Shown here: positions 54,801 to 64,000 of the stretch, piece by piece | Numbering within the stretch: the first letter of the stretch is position 1 | How the letters are laid out: the number at the start of each line of letters is the position of its first letter | From: Clarkia xantiana subsp. parviflora | Taxonomy: Eukaryota > Streptophyta > Magnoliopsida > Myrtales > Onagraceae | Assembly: GCA_036873135.1 (NCBI GenBank) | Contig: JAPTYO010000012.1 | Coordinates: forward strand, 4,968,090 to 5,032,089 | Length of the DNA stretch: 64,000 bases | Direction of reading: 5' to 3' | Translations under genes and position numbers: made by a program | The notes under the pieces: model-generated | The model's database searches: none | What the model was told of the DNA's origin: nothing | The model's input: the letters and a program-made list of their open reading frames with translations, nothing else

Positions 54801-57800
54801 TTATTAATTAATGTTAAGACGCAAGACACTACCACTCAACTAAGGAATTCTTTGGCCTAAAAAAACTAAGGAATTCTTTGGTTATATTGCCGGATAATAA
54901 AATTACCTATTCAAAGTTTGCTGAATGTTAATGAGTACGATTATGATATGGTTATATTAGTCATCCATGTATAGAAGATTTACATTCTAAATATATTTAA
55001 AATCACAAATTAATCCTGAAGCGCACATTTAATATCACAAAAGTTGACCCCGAAGAATATTTAGAATCAATTTACCTATAAAACACACATTTAAAATCAA
55101 CAAGTTTCCTTCAAACATTTTAAGTGACTAATTTAACCATAAAACTCACATTTATAGTATAATTTAAAAAAAAAATGTATGTAGACTTAAATTATTAAAA
55201 TTAATATATAATAATAATTATACAAATATTAAACATATGATAGTATACAAAATAAAAATAAAAAAAGAGTAAAATAAACTTTAAGTTTACCATGTTGACC
55301 TTAAAACACGAATTGACAGTCAAATTTAATCCTAAAACAGACATTTATAGCCACATGGTTGACCTCAAAATACTCATACTAACAGTAAACTCATATATCA
55401 TAAATCAATATACCATAAATTGCTTTACCTTGAATCAGTATATCCTAAAACATAAACTACTATACTCTAAACCATAAATCAATACCCTTAATCAATATAC
55501 TATAAATCAATATACCATAAACTACTTGACCCTAAGGGTACGTTTGTTTGCCGGTATTGCGATATCCTAATACCGATATTAGCTAATACATGCTTAGCTA
55601 ATAGAATGTTTGATTGTGTCATCTATTAGGATATCCAAATACAATGTTTGAATGAACTTTGTATTAGGATATCCTAATACAATGACTAAAAGACCTAAAT
55701 ACCCCTAAATAGATATATTTATTTTTTAATTGTTATTATGATTGAAGGCCGGCCGGGGGTCGCCGAAGTCCGGCCGGAGGTCGTCGGAGTCCGGCCGGAG
55801 GTCGTCGGAATCACAACTCCACCAACAAAAGCAAAAACAAAGTCACGACGCCAGGAGATCAGTTTTTAAGAGTAAATGGTTTACATTTTCCCCTTCCAAC
55901 TCTGCGTCGTGAGTTCTCCCTTCTCCATGAATGTGTCTCTCCGCTCCGTGGTTCGCCGTGGTCTCGCTTGCTCTGACATTCTATAGGACTTCTCCACCCT
56001 TCCATCTGTCGCAGAAGTAATCTGCGTCGTCGTGGTTCGAATTCACGGTACATGCTAGTAATCGAAATTACGTAGCGGAAGATTCTCACATACCTCAAAG
56101 ATGATTCGTAGTCCCTAGATCCTTATGCAGGGAGTTTATGATCCTCCGGTCGGGACCCGTAGAGGTTCTTGTTAGAGAATCCATACGTAGTACAAGCTCC
56201 ACAACAAAGCCTCTGATCGATTATTGGCACAGGACAGATCTCTGGAGTGTTTGCTTAGAAAGCAAATTGGCACACATTGGGTGACTATAGGTTCGGCCGA
56301 AACTTGTGTGGGGTAGATGGTTTTTCTCTCTAAAAACACTCTAATCATAAACCATAAAGCACTATACCTTAAATCATAAATTACTATAGCATAAACCACT
56401 ATATACTTTAAATCATAAACCATTATACTCTAAATCACTAAAGCTTAAACCATAAACTCATATACTTTAAACCAATATACCCTAAATTATAAATCACTAT
56501 TTATGTATGAACATTAAAAAACTAATATATATTATTATGTATTTTAAAAAGAATTAAGAGGTTTTTCTTTAATATAATATTATTTGATATTAGTTATTTG
56601 AGACACTAGATTAAAAAAATATATTCTCTATTATATTAATAAACCAAGAAGAGATAGTTTTTTTTTTTTTGATAAATACAAAGAACATGTCATTCTCGTG
56701 CTGCTGCACTTCATGTTAAAAGAGCCCAATCTCCTAAATTGAGTTATTAAGCATATATATTGAGTTAGATTTTGATTCAAACCAGCCCAATATAATCGTC
56801 TTGCCTAAAAAAAGCCTATTAATTAATAATAACCATTCTAAAAACCTAAAAACACTTCAAACCCACATGCTTCATTAGGTTAGACTATAGAGGGAGGCGG
56901 TCGTTCCTCAAAGAAAACCCTAGCATCCGACGGAGAAGGGAGACAGAGTGAGTTGTAGCTGGCGGACAACGGTTGAGGCGAATCGGACAGATCTGCACGG
57001 GTGGCCCAACATAGGAGGGATGCAGAATGATCCGGAGGGAGTGAATCGGACACATCTGTCCGGAGGGAGCGAATCGGACACATCTGTCGGAAGGAGGCGA
57101 ATCGGATAGATCTATCCGGACGAGGCGAATCGACGCCTTGAAGCTAAGCACCACCCTCTGCAATTGGTGGACTGATTACATGGACTGGAATTTCGTGAGT
57201 AAGACATGGGAGAGACGAGCTCCTAACAGTGTCGATTCATATGGTGAGCAAAAACCATTATTTTTTATTTCTTCAGTGTTCTTCCTTCTTGTCGGTTTTT
57301 AATTCCTATCTGGGTGTTTCTGCTTCGTCCGGAACATCATCTGAAGGTTGATTTGCTTCTCAACTATGATCCGACGGGGCCTTCCCAACTGTTATCGACC
57401 ATGTGAGTTTATTTTTCTAACAAATGTCGGATCATATGGTAGACAACATTATGTTTCGAACATGTTTATTGTTCGTTCATTGTGCTACAACTTCATAGAA
57501 CTGTTTAGTCTTGATGCTCTATGTTGTCCTAATGTACAATATTTTTTAAAGAGTGTAGAATTCAGGATGTGGGTTTTTGACAGCTGCTCTACAATTGGGT
57601 TTTTTTAGGCTTTATTGGATATTTTCCGGTGTTTCTACTAAGTTGTATGTCCTGTGGATAATTTTGTCTCAAAATCAGTGCTTTGATATGGTCACGACTG
57701 TGATGGATCGAAATTGATATGGGTTTGTGGATTTTAAGGCTAGGGTTTGTAGAAAATGCCTGAAACCACATATGGTTGCCTGGGCAGCAGCCGGATCCCA

Positions 57801-58228
57801 GTGGATTGCAAAAGTTGCAGAGTGTTTAGAAGAACATAAAGGTTGCTTTGAGTGCTAGCAAGGTATTTAACAATAATATTATATCTTGTAACCATCCAGA
57901 CCTACTGATCAATGTAATTGTGACTGGTGTTTCATAGCTTGTTGCTTGTAAGGTAGAAGCTTCACCGGGTGCAAAATGCAGAAAACACAATATCATCTAT
58001 TGCAAAGAGTTAAAACAACTCTGTTTTGAATTCTTTATATTGTCATGATCTATCACAACTCTTCTAGCAAGTATGAATTCCTTCATTTCTTCACCACTAT
58101 GATTTTTATTCTTCGTCTTTATTCAGTGTTTCAGTTTATCTAACTAATGATGCTTATTTCACAGAGAACCCGAATTACTCTTACCCCCAATGAGGTGGGT
58201 TGCCTGATCTGGTTGACATCCCGTGTTA
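54801..58228. other. CACTA interior: AT-rich and unknown sequence
   Basis: 55000-55550 and 56340-56520 are low-complexity runs around ATAAACCACTATA. 55740-55805 has three copies of a motif with GGCCGGAGGTCGTCGGAGTC. 56975-57130 has four 28-bp units (GAATCGGACACATCTGTCCG). No convincing gene; the mix suggests captured genomic pieces. Confidence 0.5.
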
Positions 58229-58270
58229 GTTCTTGAGTTTGTTGATGGCGATGAGCTGTTTGACAAAATA
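58229..58270 (+). pseudogene. Captured exon end of a CIPK-like protein kinase
   Basis: The 14 codons read VLEFVDGDELFDKI, close to the VLEFVxGGELFDKI block of CBL-interacting protein kinases, just before subdomain VI. A donor-like GTATGC follows at 58271, where intron-rich CIPK genes also have an intron as far as I recall. Upstream codons are no longer kinase-like. Short, but the motif is distinctive. Confidence 0.55.
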
Positions 58271-58470
58271 GTATGCATTTTTCTTCATCTGCATCTTTCT
58301 GGAAATGAGACATAATTTTGTTTGCATTTAACTTTTCTACACGGTTAGTAATAATTTATTTATTTTTGGTCTTCTTTTAAAGGAGATCTAAGAAGTATGC
58401 TTGGACCTCTTCTATGTAGTTATTACTTGTTTGGTTAAATTCTAATAATGTGAATGTTCTATTTGTGCAG

Positions 58471-58679
58471 GTGATAACTGAGCTGCATGAAGTTAGAATA
58501 AAGGACATGCAGAGGGCTCTTTACAACATGAACAAGGTAGATTAGGTGATCTAATTGTCTTTATTCCCTAAATTTCTAGTACAGTGAAGGCAATTTGTGT
58601 TTTCTAGTTGCACAAAGAGCTCATTGACATGCAAGTTGACATGCAGGCATATTGGTTCGGTGGTCTCGGGTGTATTTAA
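58471..58679 (+). pseudogene. Two exon-like blocks with intact splice signals in CACTA
   Basis: Block 58471-58536 is 22 open codons (VITELHEVRIKDMQ...) bounded by TTTGTGCAG and GTAGAT. Block 58608-58679 (LHKELIDMQVDMQ...) follows a 71-nt intron ending TTTCTAG and ends in TAA. Joined they stay in frame. I do not recognise the parent gene. They lie 200 bp behind the kinase fragment, so the element may hold a chimeric captured transcript. Confidence 0.4.
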
Positions 58680-59264
58680 ATTTCAATTGAGTGTCCTAAT
58701 TCTGTTGTATTGATGTATTAGTACAATGTATTGACATTTATAGTCTTTGACTAATTTGAATCCAATAATTATTGTATCATATTTATTGATTCTAATATAC
58801 ATATTTAAAATTAAATTTATTGATTCTAAAAGTATTCATTGATTCAAGTTTGTTGATTCTAATATAAATATTTAAAGAAAAATTTATATATTCTAAAAAT
58901 GTTTTGTTGAGACAAGTTTGCTGATTCTGATATTCATTTTAAAGTCAAATTTGTTGATTCTAAATTTAATCTGTTGAGGTAAATCAGTTAATTCTAATAT
59001 ACATATTTAAAATCAAATTTGTTGATTCTAAAAGTAATTTGTTGAGGTAAGTCCAATGATTCTAATATACCATTTAAAAATCAAATCCATTGATTCTAAA
59101 AATATTTTTTGAGACAACTTTCTTGATTCTAATATGTATATTTAAAATCAAATTTGTTGATTCTAAAAGTACTTCGTTAAGTCAAGTTTGTTGATTCTGA
59201 TATTCATATTCAAAGTCGAATTTGTTGATTCTAAAAGTGGGAAGTAGAATCGTTTCTATCTTGT
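58680..59264. repeat. Degenerate tandem repeat in CACTA (TTGTTGATTCTAAAAGTA)
   Basis: Some seven units of roughly 70-75 bp holding AAAATCAAATTTGTTGATTC and TTGATTCTAATATACATATT between 58770 and 59245. No gene. Confidence 0.7.
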
Positions 59265-59589
59265 GAAGTCTCGTGTCAAATACCGTGTACAAACATGATA
59301 CGACTTTGGCAAGGATTTGACACGACAGAGTTGACACGGGTTAATAATGATTTTAACACGACCTGCAGTATTTGACACGCACTGCCCGTGTCAAAAAAAA
59401 TTACTCACGCTATTACTTATCACGGGGCAAAAACGTGTCAGGTTCGTGTCAAACATGTTTATACACGAATTTGAAACGAAAATGCCTTGTGTTAATTGAC
59501 CCTAGTTTCTTGTAGTGAATAGGAGCAATCCGAGGCATTCTTCCGTCGTCACTACCAGGATCCGACTCCCCACTCGAAAGGATCCAACA

Positions 59590-60600
59590 TGGTGGATTGC
59601 CAAATTTTCCTTAAAGAGACGTCTACCCATTGTTGTCAAACACTAGTTAGAACATATTAGTCATGAACATGCAGGTAATTCAATTAAAGAGAGCGCTCCT
59701 TAATTTATTCATTACTCCGAAGACAGAGAATCTGCATATTTAAAACATCATCAAAACTAAAGTTGGAAGGAATAAACATAAATGTAGTGAAAATTGGAGT
59801 ATCCAGTATATCTGCAAGTAATGCTCATCTCACATGCCATTTTGAAGTTTGAGAAGACTAACTTTATACAAATAGCCAAAATACTTGGTAAACTCCTTCG
59901 TTAATGAAGTCATCGATTTGTCTCTTTATACCTATCACAAGAAATAAAAACAATACAAATCCATTTGGGTAAAAACCCTTACAAATCTCTGGTTGATTGC
60001 CTTTATCCTAAATGTAGCGAAGCTGCTGATTCACAAAATTTCACCAGCTCATCTGGTTTATTGCCAAAACCAAAAACTAATATATAATCTAAATAAATAT
60101 AATTAATTATGTTGATTGATTTATATTTTATATTAGATAACGACTGAAGCAATATATCTTGAGTTAGTAGCTCTAAAAAGCCACAGTTATGATGTGGCTC
60201 CTATTAGTACGTCATCACTTTCTACTTCTCATCATCATAATCAATCCGTACATGGAAATGATACTGCTGTTTGAAATGGGACAAAATAATTTAGAGGTAA
60301 TGAAGAAAGGATATCGAATAGGCACTGAGAGCCTAGAGCCGTCAATATCTTGGCGTGTCGGTACTTGAACTTCACAGCCATGGTGAGAGCTACTTAAATT
60401 TTCAGATTAAAATTTGTGAAAATCCACCTGACGAAGTAATGCCCTTTTCTTATGGGTAAGCTGTGGTTGTAGGGATATGCTGCTGCAGTTATCTGCGGCG
60501 GTCTTTAGCTCTTGCTCCAACTGATTGCCCTTTGACTCAAGCAGCAGAGCTGCATATATTCTTAAACCAAGTCGTACGACAAATTAATGAAATGGTTATG
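59590..60600 (-). other. Possible host sequence with exon-like stretches
   Basis: Not repeated elsewhere in the window. On the minus strand two short open blocks look like exons: about 60545-60440 (LLLESKGNQLEQELKTAADN, with CAG/GTGGAT donor at its end) and about 60075-60010 (FGNKPDELVKFCESAASLH then stop, after an AG acceptor). They could be the end of a broken gene between two transposons. No family recognised; may be chance. Confidence 0.3.
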
Positions 60601-61022
60601 GTTGAATTTTGGTCCTCGAACTCTCATTGAAATGAACATATATGAAAAAGAAAAGAAAAAAAGAACTCAATTTCACCAATTTACTATCACATATTGACAA
60701 AATCTCACAATCTATAAAACCCTAATTTGCCCGAAAACCTAATTTCAGATAGAAAGAACGCTCAAGAGTTGCGGATTATTTTGACTTGTTCCTTCCTCTG
60801 GAAGTCCATCACCTAATAACACTAGGTCGAGATCTCGGATTTGCATGCAGGTCCTCACCAAAATAAATAGTTTAATTTAGTCCTTACAATAAACAAAATG
60901 AACCAAATAAAACCAAAACACTATTGGACCTAAACAAGCCCAATCTGAAATAAAACAACTCCCTAAAATAAACAAGAGCTGCCCAATCTAACTAACTGAA
61001 ACCCACTCCAGCTTATATCACA
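60601..61022 (-). repeat. Co-3 3' LTR (outer border uncertain)
   Basis: On the minus strand it begins TGTGATATAAGCTGGAGTGG right after the polypurine tract TTAAGGGGGAG (about 61025-61037). The outer end cannot be fixed, as the partner LTR is outside the window. Confidence 0.55.
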
Positions 61023-61032
61023 AAACTCCCCC

Positions 61033-64000
61033 TTAAGCTGGAGTTTCTTGTGCTTCAAGCAATCCGTCCAAGTCTTCCAATTCTGCCTTCACAGTACCAT
61101 GTTCTTCGTTTTCCAGCTCCCCCTGTCTCCCAAATATATTCTTCATTCCCAATTGATGTGAAAGAGCATGGTGTTGCTTAGACCCCAACGCCTTGGTAAA
61201 AAGATCTGCTAGCTGATTCCCTGTCTTCACATGAACAATATGTAAAACTTTGTTAGTTACAAAATTCCTAACAAAGTGGCAATCGATCTCTATATGTTTC
61301 GTTCTTTCGTGAAAAACAGGGTTAGTTGCAATCTGTATTGCAGCCTTACTATCACAATGTAAAGGAATTGACTCAGTTTGTTCAAAACCAAGTTCAAACA
61401 GAAGACCCTTCAGCCAAATAATCTCAGCCAAAGTTGAACCCATAGACCTGTACTCTGCTTCTGCAGATGACCTGGAAATGGTCTTCTGTGCCTTTACTTT
61501 CCATGAAACTAAGGAAATCCTTAGTTTCATGCAATAACGTGTCAGAGATTTTCTAGTAACCAAATAACCACCCCAGTCAGAATCACAATAACCTGAAAGC
61601 TTAGGCAAAGACTTAGCATCAAGAAAAATTCCTTTACCCGGCTCCTTTTTTACATATCTTACCACTCTCAGGGCAGCTGACCATTGTGATACCTTTGGGG
61701 CCTGCATAAATTGACTCAAATGTCTCACAGTAAAAGCTATGTCAGGTCTAGTGGTTATCAAATAAAGTAACTTGCCTATGAGCTTTCTATAAGAGGTAGG
61801 ATCATCCAAAAGGATATCATTTTGGTTCAGATTTAGATGATCATCATAACCCTTAGTAGTAAGCTTCAGATTTTCCTCCATTGGAGTCTTAGCAGTTTTA
61901 CCTCAGAGAGTCCAACAGAGGAAATAAGGTCAAGTGCATACTTTCTCTGAGAAAGTACAATCCCTTTTGAGGACCTGGCTATCTCAATTCCTAAGAAATA
62001 TTTCATCTCACCCAAGTCTTTCATTTTGAAATTGCTCAACAGAACAGACTTAAGTTGATCAATCAAACTGGCACTGTTTCCACAAATCAACAAGTCATCA
62101 ACATATATCATAAGAATAACAATCTCAGTTCCAATTTTCTTTGTAAACAGGGAGTAATCATAACCAGATTGAACATAACCAGCATTAATCAAGGCATCAG
62201 TTAGTTTAACATTCCATTGCATACTGGCCTGTTTAAGTCCATAGAGGGATTTGCACAATCGACAAACCATATTTTCCCCCTTGTAATTGGCAAATCCCTC
62301 ATGAACAGTCATAAAGACCTCTTTATCTAAATCACCTTGTAGAAAGGCGTTATAGACATCCATTTGAAATAAGGGCCAGCTGAAAATGGAAGCCAAAGCA
62401 AGAACAATACGAACAGTAACCTAGCCTTGTGTCTTTCTAACGTGCCATCAGATTTATATTTAAGCTTATATACCCACTTACAACCAATAGGGACCTTACC
62501 AGATGGGAGAGGCACAATATCCCAAGTACCATTTTCTTCAAGGGCCAAAATCTCATCATGCATTGCTTTGACCCAGGAAGGGTCCTGAACAGCTTGCTGA
62601 AAACTGTCAGGTTCTATGATCTGATAAAAAGAGCTTAAGAAACTTTGATATGTGTTAGAAAGATGTTTCTAAGAGATATAATTCTCAATGGGGTAAATGG
62701 TAGTAGATTTCCCCATCACAAAATCACTAGACCAGAATAGAGGCTTAACAGCCCTACCAGATCTAGTTGTAATAGCAGGAATCTGTTCCTCAATATGAGG
62801 AGGTGAAACATCGTCAGAGTCTTGATTAAACTCATCATCTGAATGAGTGTTATCATCAGAATCCTGAGGAGATTCATCATCTGAAGGAGATACATCAGAG
62901 GTAGGGGCAACTCATCATCTGAATCATCTATACCATCAGACCCAGAACTGGGTTCATCCTCTTGGTATTATACCAACTGGTTGCTGAAAAGAGTCATCAT
63001 CAATATCCAAAGAATCCTCAAATAGAATTTTAGGTTGCTGATCAAGGTAGTCATTCTCAAAAGGGAAAACATTTTCATTAAATTTCACATCACGACTAAC
63101 AAAAAAATATTTGAAGGGTTAAATCATACAACCTATATCCCTTTTGAGTCTCAGAATACCCCATGAAGACAGAGGGGATATCTCTGGATGTAAACTTGTC
63201 AGCCTCAACTAAATTCTTTGCATAGCACAAGCAACCAAAAACTTTCAGATGTGTGATGGTTGGTTTGGAATCAGCAAACACTTCTAAAGGGGATTTTCCT
63301 TACAAAACAGCAGTGGGCATCAAATTTATTAAGTAACAAGCAGTAAGAATGCATTCTCCCCAGAAGATATTGGGAATGGAAGCTTGCAATTTTAAAGCTC
63401 TGGCCACCTCAAGGAGGTGCCTATGTTTTCTTTCAACTCTTCCATTTTTTTGGAGTATAAGTACAGCTGCTTTGATGTAAATTTCCCTTAGAAATGAGTA
63501 AGGAATCTACATGCTCATTAAAAATTCCACCCCCATTGTCAGATCTAAAACATTTAAAAAATTTATTAAACAGAGTTTGAATCATTGCAACGTAATTCCT
63601 CAAAACCACCACAACATCTGATTTAAACTGAAGAAGATAAATCCAAGTGACTCTGGAATAGTCATCAACCAATGTTAAGAAAAATCTTTTATTGTCATGA
63701 GTAGCAAATTTGTAGGGGCCCCAAACATCACAATGAACTAGATCAAAAACAGAATTGGCTCTGGAACTAGAAATAGTAAAAGGAGATCGAGTAAGCTTTG
63801 CTTTGGGACAAATGGTACAAGTGTCTAGGGTCATATCTTTATTTTTTATTTTTAAATCTGAAATGTTGATATTATGCAAAGTTTTAGAGGGGACATGCCC
63901 TAGTCGCTTGTGCCATAAGAAAACATTACTGGCAACAGGATCAGTTACAATGTCTTTACTGAGACATGAAAAAGGTTTAAAAAAGTAGAGTCCTGATTCC
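61033..64000 (-). pseudogene. Co-3 Copia pol, decayed, runs off the window
   Basis: Minus strand. From the right: integrase with HCDVWGPYKFA, DDYSRVTWIY and FRSDNGG (63879-63433), broken by deletion where PQQNG is expected (near 63440). Post-integrase VFGCLCYAKN and MGYSETQKGYRLYD (63281-63096), linker, then RT (62563-61866, YVDDLLICG near 62090-62115) with about 25 codons missing near 62420 between KARL and the VRIVLALA-like run, and RNase H (YCDSDWGGY, SSAEAEYRS, 61881-61033). At least four shifts or deletions. Gag, protease and 5' LTR are outside. Distinct family from Co-1. Confidence 0.92.

Larger units (their letters stand above)
54093..59517. mobile_element. CACTA (En/Spm) transposon, non-autonomous, 5425 bp
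   Basis: Ends CACTACAAGAAAA (54093) and TTTCTTGTAGTG (59506-59517). Flanked by AAT on both sides (54090-54092 and 59518-59520), the 3-bp duplication of this superfamily. Sub-terminal zones (54125-54350 and 59265-59495) are full of TGACACG/CGTGTCA motifs, the likely transposase binding sites. No transposase ORF. Interior carries a Helitron, AT-rich repeats and exon-like host fragments. It is inserted in the Gy-E 3' LTR. Confidence 0.95.
53547..59589 (+). repeat. Gy-E 3' LTR, split by a CACTA transposon
   Basis: Left part 53547-54092, right part 59521-59589; joined length about 615 bp. Starts TGTTAGTAAGGG and ends GATCCAACA. Features in order: TATA box 53880-53888, CT-rich leader, CTTAAGCTTCGGAGAGAG, then U5 with TTCTTCCGTCG and GATCCAACA as in Gy-B. 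Start is inferred from TG/CA symmetry. The 5' LTR is not in the window. Confidence 0.75.

Noticed and set aside
55545..55690. Possible MITE starting GGGTACGTTTGTTTGCC in the CACTA interior
   Set aside because: No matching inverted end or target duplication found downstream.
59590..59640. Second primer binding site after the Gy-E 3' LTR (TGGTGGATTGCC)
   Set aside because: Only the first letters resemble a primer site; no gag follows, so it is more likely flanking DNA.
1..64000. tRNA and rRNA genes
   Set aside because: No cloverleaf with A and B boxes and no rRNA landmark was noticed on either strand; primer-site matches are only partial tRNA complements.

Overview
The window is plant nuclear DNA, almost certainly from a flowering plant. 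It is a dense nest of transposable elements with no intact host gene. Evidence: Ty3/Gypsy elements of the Tat type (RT, two RNase H domains, integrase, RS/CCHC-like gag), Ty1/Copia elements primed by initiator tRNA-Met (TGGTATCAGAGC), a CACTA transposon, a Helitron, MULE and hAT MITEs and a SINE fragment. The species cannot be told from the sequence. I name the elements Gy-A to Gy-E (Gypsy) and Co-1 to Co-3 (Copia).

Layout. 1-1183 is the left half of Gy-A pol. 1184-7062 is the left part of Gy-B (5' LTR, PBS, gag, protease, RT, RNase H, integrase), inserted into Gy-A RNase H. 7063-12588 is Co-1, a full-length Copia element with one open 1441-codon polyprotein, inserted into Gy-B integrase. 12589-18160 holds LTR pieces, a foldback MULE MITE (13835-14690) and tandem repeats. 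18160-21044 is an old Gypsy pol (Gy-C, minus). 21045-27603 is the rest of Gy-A in inverted orientation (3' LTR, antisense gene, repeats, integrase). 27604-32787 is the rest of Gy-B, also inverted (3' LTR, antisense gene, repeats, integrase C-terminus). 32788-37451 is Co-2, a broken near-copy of Co-1. 37475-47742 is Gy-D, which has gag/protease and an antisense gene but no RT or integrase. 47743-59589 is Gy-E, also without pol, whose 3' LTR is split by a 5.4-kb CACTA element carrying exon-like fragments and a Helitron. 59590-60600 is possible host sequence, and 60600-64000 is decayed Copia Co-3.

Two things stand out. First, the junctions show that 12589-32787 has been inverted, most simply by recombination between Co-1 and Co-2. 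Re-inverting it rejoins Gy-B and Gy-A with their 5-bp target duplications (GTTTG; AGGCG/AGGTG). Second, three Gypsy families carry, between the end of pol and the 3' LTR, a multi-exon gene in antisense orientation to gag-pol. In two of them a TATA box sits upstream of the start codon. The product has an N-terminal plant-transposon-type domain and a C-terminal coiled coil. Two of the families have lost RT and integrase yet keep this gene; in Gy-E it is open through all predicted exons. Extra antisense ORFs are known in Tat-lineage elements, so the class is not new, but the paired promoters, a shared 42-43 nt gap between exons and retention without pol deserve a closer look.
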